Part shown: piece after piece, positions 18,162 to 29,479 of the stretch | Layout: each line of letters begins with the position of its first letter | How positions within the stretch are numbered: position 1 is the first letter of the stretch | NCBI RefSeq assembly: GCF_000153305.1 | Contig: NZ_CH724108.1 | Location: 58,764 to 122,763 of the forward strand | DNA length: 64,000 bases | Direction of reading: 5' to 3' | Origin: Oceanicola granulosus HTCC2516 | GTDB taxonomy: Bacteria > Pseudomonadota > Alphaproteobacteria > Rhodobacterales > Rhodobacteraceae | Notes under the pieces: model-generated | What the model was told of the DNA's origin: nothing | Databases searched by the model: none | The model's input: only the letters and a program-made list of their open reading frames with translations | Position numbers and translations under genes: made by a program

Positions 18162-18183
<22 letters not shown>
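18097..18183. repeat. Three tandem perfect stem-loops at the lepA 3' end
   Basis: In 87 bp lie CCCAC/GTGGG (18097-18109), GCGATTGC/GCAATCGC (18113-18130, loop GA) and a perfect 19-bp inverted repeat CGCTCTGAAGATGGACAGC (18142-18160) with its complement at 18165-18183 around the 4-base TTCA. The right arm is the end of the lepA coding sequence and TTCA contains its TGA stop, so the left arm is an inverted copy of the lepA 3' end. No T-run follows on the minus strand. Confidence 0.7.
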
Positions 18184-19964
<1,781 letters not shown>

Positions 19965-20037
19965 GCACGGAGTCCTGAGGTTCGGCCCCACATATCCGAT
20001 CGGGCGAGGATTTCCAGTGCTGCGCGACGTCGCGCCG

Positions 20038-20394
20038 TCAGCGGGCGCAGCCGGTGCAGCGGGCGGCGCAGGGGTCGAGGTCGAGGCGGGGGGTGCCGAT
20101 GAAGTCGCCGCAGCCGTCGCAATAGCCGAACGCCCCCGTCTCGAGCCGCCCGAGCGCGGCGTCGATGGCGCGCAGGCGGGCGGCGCGGCGGGCCTCGAGG
20201 CCCTGGGCGAGCGCCTGGTTCTGCAGCGCGTCCATGCGCGACAGCCGCCCGACGCTCTGCTGGTCGAGCTCGACGGGCCGGCGGTCGGCGCTGGTCGCGC
20301 CCGAGGCGGCGGCGAGCTCGGCCCGCTCGGCGACGAGACGCGGGCGGTAGCGCGCGGCGAGGGAGGCGTCGGAGGGCGGGGCGGGATCGCTCAT
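20038..20394 (-). CDS. DksA/TraR-family C4 zinc-finger protein
   Basis: 118 aa. A long N-terminal helical region is followed by [39 protein letters not shown] and a C-terminal zinc finger (CDGC, then [14 protein letters not shown]). It is shorter than DksA proper (about 150 aa) and lacks an obvious coiled-coil tip Asp-x-x-Asp pair. It is best called a DksA-like RNA-polymerase secondary-channel protein of unknown role. Divergent from the MORN gene. Confidence 0.8.
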   Translation of the reverse strand: MSDPAPPSDASLAARYRPRLVAERAELAAASGATSADRRPVELDQQSVGRLSRMDALQNQALAQGLEARRAARLRAIDAALGRLETGAFGYCDGCGDFIGTPRLDLDPCAARCTGCAR

Positions 20395-20514
20395 GGCGAG
20401 GAGCGGAGCACGGCCGGGGCGCTGGGCGCAAGGGGCGCCCCTCCGCCGTGCCCCGTTGCCGCCCGGGGGGCCATCGCCTAGTCTCACGGCATGGCAGTGG
20501 GGAGAGCACACCTT

Positions 20515-22032
20515 ATGAAGACGGCGATCTTGTCCGGCGTGCTGCTGGCGGGCCTCGCGACCGCGCTGGCGGCGCAGGATGTCCAGACCAAGCAGTACGA
20601 CGACGGCGGCATCTACGAGGGCACCTTCCTGAACGGCCGCCAGCACGGCCAGGGCACCTACCGGCTGCCGAACGGCTACGAGTATACCGGCCAGTGGTTC
20701 GAGGGCGAGATCCGCGGCCAGGGCGTCGCGCGGTTCCCCAACAGCTCGGTCTACGAGGGCGAGTTCCTCGCCGGCAAGCCGCACGGCATCGGCAAGATCA
20801 CCTTCGCCGACGGCGGCACCTACGAGGGCGAGTGGGAGGACGGCAAGATCGTCGGCGAGGGCATCGCGCGCTACGCCAACGGGGTCGTCTACCAGGGCGA
20901 GTTCCGCAACGCGATGCACCACGGCACCGGCCGGATGGAGAGCCCGAACGGCTATTCCTACGAGGGCGAGTGGGTCAACGGCGTGAAGGAGGGCGAGGGC
21001 ACCATCACCTACCCCGACGGCGCGGTCTATGTCGGCCAGCTCGAGGGCGGCGAGCGCGAGGGCGAGGGCACGCTGACGATGCCCGACGGGATGATCTACG
21101 ACGGCACCTGGGTCGACGGGCAGATCGACGGCACCGGCCGGCTGATCCAGCCCAACGGCGACATCTACGAAGGCGAGCTCAGCGCCGGCAAGCGCTCGGG
21201 CCAGGGCACCGTCACCTACGCCAACGGCGACGTCTACCAGGGCGCCTTCGTCGACGACCGCCGGCACGGGATCGGCACCTTCACCGGCTCCGACGGCTAC
21301 ATCTACATCGGCGAGTGGTCCGAGGGGCAGATCGAGGGCGAGGGCGAAGTCACCTACCCCGACGGCTCCGTCTATACCGGCCCCTTCCTCGACGATGTCG
21401 CCGACACCCGCTGCGCCGACCAGGTCGCCGAGGCGGCGGGCGAGGTCGAGCATTGCGGCACCGGCAAGATCACCTACGCCGACGGCTCCACCTACGAGGG
21501 CGAGTGGGTCGCCGGGGTGATCGAGGGCGAGGGCGTGGCCCGCTACGCCAACGGGCTGGTCTACGAGGGCGAGTTCCGAGACGCCAAGAACCACGGCCAG
21601 GGCCGCATGACCTACGCCGATGGCTACACCTACGAGGGCGGCTGGGCCGACGGCCAGCGCTCCGGCTTCGGGGTCGCCACCTACTCCGACGGCACCGTCT
21701 ACGAGGGTGAGTTCCTCGACGGGCAGCGCCACGGGCAGGGCAGGATCACCATGCCCGACGGGTTCGTCTACGAGGGCAACTGGGAGATGGGCGAGATCAA
21801 CGGCTACGGCGTCGCGACCTACACCAACGGCGACGTCTACGAGGGCAACTTCACCAACGGCCGCCGGCAGGGCGAGGGCACCATGCGCTATGCCAGCGGC
21901 GAGGCCGCCGAGGGCGACTGGAACGACGGCGAGCTCGTCGCGCCCGACGGCGCGGAGGGCGGCGGCGGCGAGGCCGCGGAGACGATCGAGGTGCCCGGGG
22001 GCGGCGAGGAGGAGGCCGCGCCGCTGGAGTAG
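20515..22032 (+). CDS. Exported MORN-repeat protein (about 19 repeats)
   Basis: 505 aa. A signal peptide (MKTAILSGVLLAGLATALA) is followed by an almost uninterrupted array of about 19 MORN units of 23 residues with the core Y-(E/Q/T)-G-(E/Q)-(F/W), for example GGTYEGEWEDGKIVGEGIA. One unit near residue 300 carries an insertion with two Cys (RCADQV..VEHCGTG). The C-terminus is a Gly/Glu-rich acidic tail. MORN arrays form elongated beta scaffolds; the predicted site here is periplasm or outer surface. A start 8 codons upstream exists but would spoil the signal peptide. It ends 1 bp from the convergent SDR gene. Confidence 0.85.
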   Translation: MKTAILSGVLLAGLATALAAQDVQTKQYDDGGIYEGTFLNGRQHGQGTYRLPNGYEYTGQWFEGEIRGQGVARFPNSSVYEGEFLAGKPHGIGKITFADGGTYEGEWEDGKIVGEGIARYANGVVYQGEFRNAMHHGTGRMESPNGYSYEGEWVNGVKEGEGTITYPDGAVYVGQLEGGEREGEGTLTMPDGMIYDGTWVDGQIDGTGRLIQPNGDIYEGELSAGKRSGQGTVTYANGDVYQGAFVDDRRHGIGTFTGSDGYIYIGEWSEGQIEGEGEVTYPDGSVYTGPFLDDVADTRCADQVAEAAGEVEHCGTGKITYADGSTYEGEWVAGVIEGEGVARYANGLVYEGEFRDAKNHGQGRMTYADGYTYEGGWADGQRSGFGVATYSDGTVYEGEFLDGQRHGQGRITMPDGFVYEGNWEMGEINGYGVATYTNGDVYEGNFTNGRRQGEGTMRYASGEAAEGDWNDGELVAPDGAEGGGGEAAETIEVPGGGEEEAAPLE

Positions 22033-22033
22033 G

Positions 22034-22693
22034 CTACCACGGGACGGGGCGGCCGGCGTAGTCGAAGAAGCCGCCGCTTTCGTCGGGGCCGAGGCCGTCG
22101 AGCACGTCGAGCAGGGCGCGGGCGGCCTGTTCCGGGCCGTGCTTGGCGTGGGCGGGATAGCCGGCGGTGAAGTCGGTCGCCACGGTGCCCGGATGCAGCG
22201 CGACGCAGGTGACGCCCTTGTGGCTGCGCGCCAGTTCGATCGCGGCGCCGCGGATCAGCATGTTGGCCGCCGCCTTGGAGGCGCGGTAGGCGTGCCAGCC
22301 GCCGAGGCGGTTGTCGCCGATCGAGCCGACCCGCGCCGTCAGCACCCCGACCTTCCCCGCCCCGTCGCGCGCCAGCAGGCGCGGCAGCGCGCGCAGCACC
22401 AGCGCGGTGCCGATGGTGTTGACCGCCAGCACCTCCGCCATCGCCGCCGCGTCGATCCGGGCGAGCGACTTCTCGGGGCTGCGGCCGGACGGGGCGAGGA
22501 TGCCGGTGGCGAGGAGGATGCGCTCGAAGGGGCCGTCGAGCGCGTCGAGGGCGCGCCCGGTGGCGTCCGGGTCGCGCAGGTCGAGGCCGTCGGCGCGCGA
22601 CAGGCGCGTGACCGCCCTGCCCTGCCCTTCGAGCGCCGCGGCGAGCGCGGTGCCGATGCCGCCGGAGGCGCCGATGACGAGTGCGTTGGTCAT
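22034..22693 (-). CDS. Short-chain dehydrogenase/reductase (C-factor type)
   Basis: 219 aa. Seen: the N-terminal nucleotide loop GASGGIG, NTIGTALVLRA, and the catalytic YRASK (Tyr-x-x-x-Lys), followed by LHPGTVATDFT. It is shorter than classical SDRs and resembles C-factor-like or CsgA-type signalling SDRs of unknown substrate. Its 5' end is divergent from the leuA leader, sharing about 75 bp of intergenic DNA. Confidence 0.85.
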   Translation of the reverse strand: MTNALVIGASGGIGTALAAALEGQGRAVTRLSRADGLDLRDPDATGRALDALDGPFERILLATGILAPSGRSPEKSLARIDAAAMAEVLAVNTIGTALVLRALPRLLARDGAGKVGVLTARVGSIGDNRLGGWHAYRASKAAANMLIRGAAIELARSHKGVTCVALHPGTVATDFTAGYPAHAKHGPEQAARALLDVLDGLGPDESGGFFDYAGRPVPW

Positions 22694-22768
22694 GGAGGTG
22701 ATACGCGCGGGCGGCCGGTCCGGTTCATCCGGGGCGTCTTAACCCTTTTCAAACGGATCGGTGTCAGT

Positions 22769-22861
22769 ATGATGCCGCCCATGACCGCCGCGCGCCATAT
22801 CCTCGCTTCCGCCATTCCCGGCGCGCGTCCGCTCGGCCTGCTGCTCCTTACCCGCCTCTGA
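22769..22861 (+). CDS. leuL: Leucine-rich leader peptide upstream of leuA
   Basis: A short frame ends in LGLLLLTRL followed by TGA: six leucines in the last nine codons, 170 bp before leuA. Three in-frame ATGs (22769, 22772, 22781) give 30, 29 or 26 residues. Runs of leucine codons in such a position are the hallmark of ribosome-mediated leucine attenuation, as in E. coli leuL. The last codons form one arm of an RNA stem (22855-22864), which is how ribosome stalling could change folding. The peptide itself probably has no other role. Confidence 0.75.
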   Translation: MMPPMTAARHILASAIPGARPLGLLLLTRL

Positions 22862-22905
22862 GCGTGCCTTCATCGGCGCGACCGCTCAGAGGTAGCACCG
22901 CGCCG
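22855..22905 (+). promoter_or_regulatory. Alternative stem-loops of a leuA attenuator
   Basis: Stem A pairs CCTCTGAGCG (22855-22864, containing the leader stop) with CGCTCAGAGG (22883-22892), perfect over 10 bp. Stem B pairs CGGCGCG (22874-22880, inside the loop of A) with CGCGCCG (22899-22905). The two interlock, so they are alternatives or a pseudoknot. A ribosome stalled on the leucine codons would occupy the left arm of A and favour B. No T-run follows, so the output may be translational or Rho-linked. Confidence 0.6.
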
Positions 22906-22928
22906 GAGACACCCAGAGGATAGACCAC

Positions 22929-23036
22929 ATGAGCATTCGAGAACCCGAACCGCGCCCCCGTCACGGGGTGGCGGAGCGCCACGCGGGCGGCTATGCCCCG
23001 CGCAACCAGATTTGCGGGGGAGGCGCAGAGAGATGA
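22929..23036 (+). CDS. Second small ORF coupled to leuA
   Basis: A 35-codon frame (starting MSIREPEPRPRHGVAERHAG) has an AGAGGA ribosome site. Its TGA overlaps the leuA ATG (ATGA). It covers two strong hairpins: CCCCG/CGGGG at 22956-22968 and GTGGCG/CGCCAC at 22968-22982. It has no recognised family and is Arg/Pro/Gly-rich, so its value may be to couple leuA translation to translation of the leader region. Confidence 0.4.
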   Translation: MSIREPEPRPRHGVAERHAGGYAPRNQICGGGAER

Positions 23037-24598
23037 GCCAGGACAACCGAGTACGCATCTTCGACACCACGCTGCGCGACGGCGAGCAGAGCCCGGGCGC
23101 GACGATGACCCACGCCGAGAAGCTCGAGATCGCCGAGCTGCTCGACGAGATGGGCGTCGACATCATCGAGGCGGGCTTCCCGATCGCCTCCGAGGGCGAC
23201 TTCCGCGCCGTCTCGGAGATCGCGCGGCAGGCCAAGAACGCCACGATCTGCGGCCTCGCGCGGGCCAACTTCAAGGACATCGACCGCTGCTGGGAAGCCG
23301 TGCGCCACGCCCGCAGCCCGCGCATCCACACCTTCATCGGCACCTCGCCGCTGCACCGCGCGATCCCCAACCTCGACCAGGACCAGATGGCCGAGCGCAT
23401 CCACGACACCGTGACCCACGCCCGCAACCTCTGCGGCAACGTGCAATGGTCGCCGATGGACGCGACGCGGACCGAGTGGGACTACCTCAAGCGGGTGGTG
23501 GAGATCGCGATCAAGGCGGGGGCGACGACGATCAACATCCCCGACACCGTCGGCTACACCGCGCCCAACGAGAGCGCCGAGCTGATCCGGCGGCTGATCG
23601 CGGAGGTGCCGGGCGCCGACGAGGTGATCTTCGCGACGCACTGCCACAACGACCTCGGCATGGCGACGGCGAACTCGCTGGCCGCCGTCGAGGGCGGCGC
23701 GCGCCAGATCGAGTGCACGATCAACGGCCTCGGCGAGCGGGCGGGCAACACCGCGCTCGAGGAGGTGGTGATGGCGCTCAAGGTGCGCCACGACATCATG
23801 CCGTTCACCACGGGCATCGACACGACGAAGATCATGAACATCTCGCGCCGGGTGGCGACGGTGTCGGGCTTCGCGGTGCAGTTCAACAAGGCGATCGTGG
23901 GCAAGAACGCCTTCGCCCACGAGAGCGGCATCCACCAGGACGGGATGTTGAAGAACGCCGAGACGTTCGAGATCATGCGCCCCGCCGACGTCGGGCTGGG
24001 CGAGACCTCGCTGGTGATGGGCAAGCATTCCGGCCGGGCGGCGCTGCGGGCGAAGCTGAAGGATCTCGGCTTCGATCTCGCCGACAACCAGCTCAACGAC
24101 GTGTTCGTGCGCTTCAAGGACCTCGCCGACCGCAAGAAGGAGGTCTACGACGAGGACCTCGTCGCGCTGGTGCGCCAGAACGAGGGGGCGGAGGATAGCG
24201 TCAGGCTGGTCTCGCTGCGCGTCGTCTGCGGCACCGGGGGGCCGGCCGAGGCGGAGATGGTGCTCGAGGTCGACGGGGCGGAGAAGTCGGGGACGGCGCG
24301 GGGCGACGGGCCGGTGGATTCGGCGTTCAACGCGATCAAGGCGCTCTACCCGCACGACGTCCGGCTGCCGCTCTACCAGGTCCACGCCGTGACCGAGGGC
24401 ACCGACGCGCAGGCGACGGTGACGGTGCGGCTCGAGGAGGACGGGCGGATCGCGACGGGGATGTCGGCGGACACCGACACCGTCGTGGCCTCGACGAAGG
24501 CCTACATCAACGCCCTCAACCGGCTCATCGTGCGCCGCCAGAAGACGGCGCCGGGGGCGGACGTGAAGGAGATCTCCTACCGCGACGTGGGCGAGTAG
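23033..24598 (+). CDS. leuA: 2-Isopropylmalate synthase
   Basis: 521 aa, the bacterial type 1 enzyme. It condenses acetyl-CoA with 2-oxoisovalerate, the first step of leucine synthesis. Seen: RIFDTTLRDGEQSPGA (metal and substrate), the THCHNDLGMATANSLA metal-binding HxN-type motif, NGLGERAGNTALEE, and a C-terminal leucine-binding regulatory domain from about residue 395. ATG at 23033 follows GGGGGAGGCGCAGAG and overlaps the upstream small ORF. Preceded by a leucine leader peptide. Confidence 0.96.
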   Translation: MSQDNRVRIFDTTLRDGEQSPGATMTHAEKLEIAELLDEMGVDIIEAGFPIASEGDFRAVSEIARQAKNATICGLARANFKDIDRCWEAVRHARSPRIHTFIGTSPLHRAIPNLDQDQMAERIHDTVTHARNLCGNVQWSPMDATRTEWDYLKRVVEIAIKAGATTINIPDTVGYTAPNESAELIRRLIAEVPGADEVIFATHCHNDLGMATANSLAAVEGGARQIECTINGLGERAGNTALEEVVMALKVRHDIMPFTTGIDTTKIMNISRRVATVSGFAVQFNKAIVGKNAFAHESGIHQDGMLKNAETFEIMRPADVGLGETSLVMGKHSGRAALRAKLKDLGFDLADNQLNDVFVRFKDLADRKKEVYDEDLVALVRQNEGAEDSVRLVSLRVVCGTGGPAEAEMVLEVDGAEKSGTARGDGPVDSAFNAIKALYPHDVRLPLYQVHAVTEGTDAQATVTVRLEEDGRIATGMSADTDTVVASTKAYINALNRLIVRRQKTAPGADVKEISYRDVGE

Positions 24599-24622
24599 GG
24601 GCATTTCTGGAGAGGTGGATGG

Positions 24623-24655
24623 GGGCCGTGCCGGGAGGGGGTGCGGCCCTTGTCG
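24623..24655 (+). terminator. Probable leuA terminator
   Basis: GGGCCG (24623-24628) pairs with CGGCCC (24644-24649) across a 15-base loop, followed by the weak T-rich stretch TTGTCGTTG. It lies 25 bp after the leuA stop. Confidence 0.45.
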
Positions 24656-24665
24656 TTGTGAGGTG

Positions 24666-24688
24666 GGGTGCGCAATGAATGCGCACCC
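24666..24688. repeat. Perfect 9-bp palindrome in the leuA-mreB gap
   Basis: GGGTGCGCA, loop ATGAA, TGCGCACCC. A second inverted repeat, ACCTGCAG/CTGCAGGT (24752-24759 and 24771-24778), follows. The rest of the 370-bp gap 24599-24968 holds no convincing gene and must contain the mreB promoter. The first palindrome looks like a mobile or dispersed intergenic repeat. Confidence 0.5.
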
Positions 24689-24908
24689 TACCGGGGGGTG
24701 TGGGGGAAAAGACAAGCTGTCGCAGGGGGCGGGCGGAATAGTCGTTTCGCAACCTGCAGGGGGGCTGCCGCTGCAGGTAGAGCCGAGCGGCTTGCACATT
24801 TCGAACCTGGAGCCGGCTCCCGCAGCCCCCGCCGGACTTGCTCACGGCGAAAACGCGCCGGGTCGCTCCGGCCTGCCCCCTTTCGTCTGCGGGAACAGCC
24901 TTCTATAA

Positions 24909-26009
<1,101 letters not shown>

Positions 26010-26056
26010 AACGACGGCCCCCTCGGGCCGTTCGCCACCGGGGATGGACGAGCGCT

Positions 26057-27001
26057 TTGGCGAGGGAACGGCACCAGACGGATTTCGTGGGCCCGATCCG
26101 GCGTTTGCTGGTCGGCCTGCTGGTGCTGTCGCTGTTCGGGCTGTTCCTGTTCTGGCGCATCGACAGCCCGCGGGTCGAGCGCTACCGCGCGATGGTGATC
26201 GACGAGGTGCTGCCGAGCTTCGACTGGGCGATGGCGCCGGTGACCGGCCTCGTCAACCTCGTCGCCGACTTCCAGTCGTACCAGCGGCTCGCCGAGCAGA
26301 ACGCCGACCTGCGCCGGGAGCTGCAGCAGATGAAGGCCTGGCGCGAGGCGGCGCTGCAGCTCGAGCAGGAGAACGCCAAGCTGCGCGACCTCAACCAGGT
26401 GAGCCTCGACCCGGAGCTGACCTGGATCACCGGCGTGGTGCTGGCCGATTCCGGCTCGCCCTACCGCCAATCGGTGCTGCTCAACGTGGGCAGCCGCGAC
26501 GGCATCCTCGACGGCTGGCCGGTGATGGACGGGATCGGCCTCGTCGGGCGGATCAGCGGCGTCGGGCGCGACACCAGCCGGGTGATCCTGCTGACCGACA
26601 CGTCGAGCCGGGTGCCGATCACCATCCAGCCCTCGGGCCACAAGGCGGTGCTGGCGGGCGACAATTCGGCGACGCCGCCGATCGAGTTCCTCGAGAACGA
26701 CGCCGCCGTACGCCCCGGCGACCGGGTCGTCAGTTCGGGCGACGGCGGGGTGTTTCCCGCCGACATCCTGATCGGGCAGGTTGCGATGGACACCGAGCGC
26801 CGCCTGCGCGTGCGGCTCGCCGCCGATTACGAGCGGCTCGAATTCCTGCGGGTGATGCGCAGCCAGCCGGCGGAGCGGATCACCGATGCCGGCGCGCTGA
26901 TCGCGCCGGTGGAGGTGCCCCGGCTGCCCTCCGACGAGATCGAGCCGCCGACCCAGATGAACGAGCCCGAGCTCGCCTCGACGGGGGCCGGCGGTGGCTG
27001 A
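26057..27001 (+). CDS. mreC: Rod-shape determining protein MreC
   Basis: 314 aa. Bitopic protein: basic N-terminus, one transmembrane helix (LLVGLLVLSLFGLFLFW, about residues 15-33), a coiled coil around residues 70-115 (QSYQRLAEQNADLRREL), then the beta-barrel MreC domain and a short acidic tail. It links MreB to PBP2/RodA. No ATG fits: TTG at 26057 is chosen because it sits just before the expected cytoplasmic residues ARERHQTDF. Its 3' end overlaps mreD by 8 bases. Confidence 0.9.
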   Translation: MARERHQTDFVGPIRRLLVGLLVLSLFGLFLFWRIDSPRVERYRAMVIDEVLPSFDWAMAPVTGLVNLVADFQSYQRLAEQNADLRRELQQMKAWREAALQLEQENAKLRDLNQVSLDPELTWITGVVLADSGSPYRQSVLLNVGSRDGILDGWPVMDGIGLVGRISGVGRDTSRVILLTDTSSRVPITIQPSGHKAVLAGDNSATPPIEFLENDAAVRPGDRVVSSGDGGVFPADILIGQVAMDTERRLRVRLAADYERLEFLRVMRSQPAERITDAGALIAPVEVPRLPSDEIEPPTQMNEPELASTGAGGG

Positions 27002-27536
27002 GCGCTCTCCCCTCGCCCGGATCTGGATCGGCCGCGCCAGCTACCTCGCCATCGCGGTGGTGCTGATGTTCCTCCACCTGCTGCCGCTCGACACCGTGCC
27101 GCGCCGCTGGGCGCCGCCGGACTGGCTGCTGATCGTCACCTTCGCCTGGGTGGCGCGGCGGCCCGACTACGTCCCGGTGCTGCTGATCGCGCTGGTGATG
27201 CTGCTGTCGGATCTGCTGTTCCACCGCCCGCCCGGCCTCTGGACCGGCATCGTGTTGATCTGCGCCGAGGGCCTGCGCCGCCGCTCGGCCGACCTGCGCG
27301 CGGTGCCGTTCCCGCTCGAGTGGCTGACCATCGCGCTGGTGATCTGCGCGGCGGTGCTGGCCAACCGCTTCCTGCTGGCGGTGAGCGTCACGCCGCAGGC
27401 GCCGCTGAGCCTGGCGATGGTGGAGATGGTCGTCACCATCCTCGCCTACCCGATCGTGACGTGGCTCTCCTACCTCGCCTTCGGCGTCACCCGCCCCGCG
27501 CCGGGCGCCGTCGACGCACTGGGACACCGGATATGA
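26994..27536 (+). CDS. mreD: Rod-shape determining protein MreD
   Basis: 180 aa, five or so hydrophobic helices, for example LAIAVVLMFLHLLPLDTVP and YVPVLLIALVMLLSDLLF. The start is GTG at 26994, overlapping mreC, and the stop overlaps the mrdA start (ATGA). It is an integral membrane part of the elongasome. Confidence 0.92.
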   Translation: MAERSPLARIWIGRASYLAIAVVLMFLHLLPLDTVPRRWAPPDWLLIVTFAWVARRPDYVPVLLIALVMLLSDLLFHRPPGLWTGIVLICAEGLRRRSADLRAVPFPLEWLTIALVICAAVLANRFLLAVSVTPQAPLSLAMVEMVVTILAYPIVTWLSYLAFGVTRPAPGAVDALGHRI

Positions 27537-29479
27537 AGCGCCCGACCAAGGACCTCGCCCGCTCCGCCCGCGTCGTGACCCGGCGCGGCCTCGTGCTCGC
27601 CGGCGCGCAGCTCGGCGTGATGGGGCTGCTCGGCTGGCGGATGCACGCGATGCAGGTCGAGCAGGCCGACGAGTTCCGGCTGCTCGCCGAGGAGAACCGC
27701 GTCAACCTGCGCCTGCTGCCCCCCGCGCGCGGCCTGATCGTCGACCGCGACGGGCGCAAGCTGGCGGAGAACGAGCAGAACTACCGCATCGTCATCGTCC
27801 GCGAGGATGCCGGCGACGTGGACGAGACGCTGAGGCGGCTGCAGCGGCTGATCGCCGTCGAGCCCGAGGCCATCGAGCGGGCGAAGGAGGAGATGATGCG
27901 CGTCTCGCCCTTCGTGCCCGTCACCATCGTCGAGCGGGTGCCGTGGGAGGACGTCGCGCGGGTCACGGTCAACGCGCCCTCGCTGCACGGTATCGTCGCC
28001 GAGGTGGGGCTGTCGCGCTTCTACAACCGGACCGAGGAGACGGCGCACGTGGTCGGCTACGTGGGGCCGGTGTCGGACTACGACCTGACCCGCGGCTACC
28101 TCGCCTCCGACGACGACCCGCTGCTCAAGATCCCGCGCTTCCAGGTCGGCAAGACCGGCGTCGAGGCGCGGCTCGAGCACGTGCTGCGCGGGTCGGCGGG
28201 CACCAAGCGGATCGAGGTCAACGCCGTCGGCCGGGTGATGCGCGAGCTGGGCCGGCAGGAGGGGATCAAGGGCAAGGACGTGCAGCTGACGATCGACCTG
28301 GAGCTGCAGGCCTACATGAACCAGCGGCTCGACACCGAGAGCGCGAGCGCGGTGCTGATCGACCTCGAGGACGGCGACATCCGCGCCATCGGCTCGACCC
28401 CGTCCTTCGACCCAAACCTCTTCGTGCGCGGCATCTCCGTCGCCGACTGGACCCGGCTCAACGAGGACAAGTACCGACCGCTCGCCTCGAAGGCGGTGCA
28501 GGACGCCTACCCGCCCGGCTCGACCTTCAAGATGGTCACCGCGCTCGCCGCGCTCGAGGGCGGCGAGGTGGACAGCGAGGAGACGGTGTACTGCCCGGGC
28601 CACATGGAGGTCTCGGGGCTGCGCTTCCATTGCTGGCGGCGCGGCGGGCACGGCAACATCAACCTCCACGAGAGCCTCAAGCAATCCTGCGACGTCTACT
28701 ATTACGACGTCGGCCAGCGCATCGGCATCGACAAGATCGCCGAGATGGCCCGCCGGCTCGGGCTCGGACAGAGGCACGACATCCCGATGTCGGCCGTCAC
28801 CGAGGGCATCGCCCCCGACAAGGCGTGGAAGCGCGGCTTCAACGGCGAGGAGTGGCGCATCGGCGATACCGTCAACGCCTCCATCGGCCAGGGCTACGTG
28901 CTCACCTCGCCGCTGCAGCTGGCGGTGATGGTCGCCCGGATCGCCACCGGGCGGTCGCTGACGCCGCGGCTGGTGCGCTCGATCGACGGGGTGCCCGAGC
29001 CCTCGGGCCGGGGCGAGGCGCTCGGGCTGAACGAGAACAACCTGCGCAAGGTGCGCGACTCGATGAGCTCGGTCGTCAACCACCCGCGCGGCACCGCCCA
29101 CCGGGTGCGGATCGTCGCCGAGGAGTTCCAGATGGCCGGCAAGACCGGCACCAGCCAGGTCCGCCGGATCACCGCCGAGGAGCGCGCCGCCGGCGTCACC
29201 TCCAACGCCGACCTGCCCTGGGAGCGGCGCGACCACGGCCTGTTCGTCGCCTTCGCGCCACTCGACAAGCCGCGCTACGCGGTGGCGGTCGTCGTCGAGC
29301 ACGGCGGCGGCGGCAGCGCCGCCTCGCCGCTGGCGCGCGATATCCTGCTGCAGGCGCTCTACGGCGGCACCCCGCCGCTCGAGGCCTACCCCTCGTCCGA
29401 GCAGGACAGGATCCGCGAGCAGCAGGAACTCTACGAGCGCCGCGCCGCCGAGCGCAACGACGGGCGGGACCGGGCATGA
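27533..29479 (+). CDS. mrdA: Penicillin-binding protein 2 (elongation transpeptidase)
   Basis: 648 aa. It cross-links peptidoglycan during side-wall growth. Seen: N-terminal transmembrane helix (LVLAGAQLGVMGLLGW), PBP dimerisation domain starting PPARGLIVDRDG, then the transpeptidase motifs STFK (Ser330 and Lys333, estimated from codon positions), SCD (LKQSCDVYYYDVG) and KTGT (AGKTGTSQV). The start shares ATGA with the mreD stop, and the end shares ATGA with rodA. Confidence 0.96.
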   Translation: MKRPTKDLARSARVVTRRGLVLAGAQLGVMGLLGWRMHAMQVEQADEFRLLAEENRVNLRLLPPARGLIVDRDGRKLAENEQNYRIVIVREDAGDVDETLRRLQRLIAVEPEAIERAKEEMMRVSPFVPVTIVERVPWEDVARVTVNAPSLHGIVAEVGLSRFYNRTEETAHVVGYVGPVSDYDLTRGYLASDDDPLLKIPRFQVGKTGVEARLEHVLRGSAGTKRIEVNAVGRVMRELGRQEGIKGKDVQLTIDLELQAYMNQRLDTESASAVLIDLEDGDIRAIGSTPSFDPNLFVRGISVADWTRLNEDKYRPLASKAVQDAYPPGSTFKMVTALAALEGGEVDSEETVYCPGHMEVSGLRFHCWRRGGHGNINLHESLKQSCDVYYYDVGQRIGIDKIAEMARRLGLGQRHDIPMSAVTEGIAPDKAWKRGFNGEEWRIGDTVNASIGQGYVLTSPLQLAVMVARIATGRSLTPRLVRSIDGVPEPSGRGEALGLNENNLRKVRDSMSSVVNHPRGTAHRVRIVAEEFQMAGKTGTSQVRRITAEERAAGVTSNADLPWERRDHGLFVAFAPLDKPRYAVAVVVEHGGGGSAASPLARDILLQALYGGTPPLEAYPSSEQDRIREQQELYERRAAERNDGRDRA

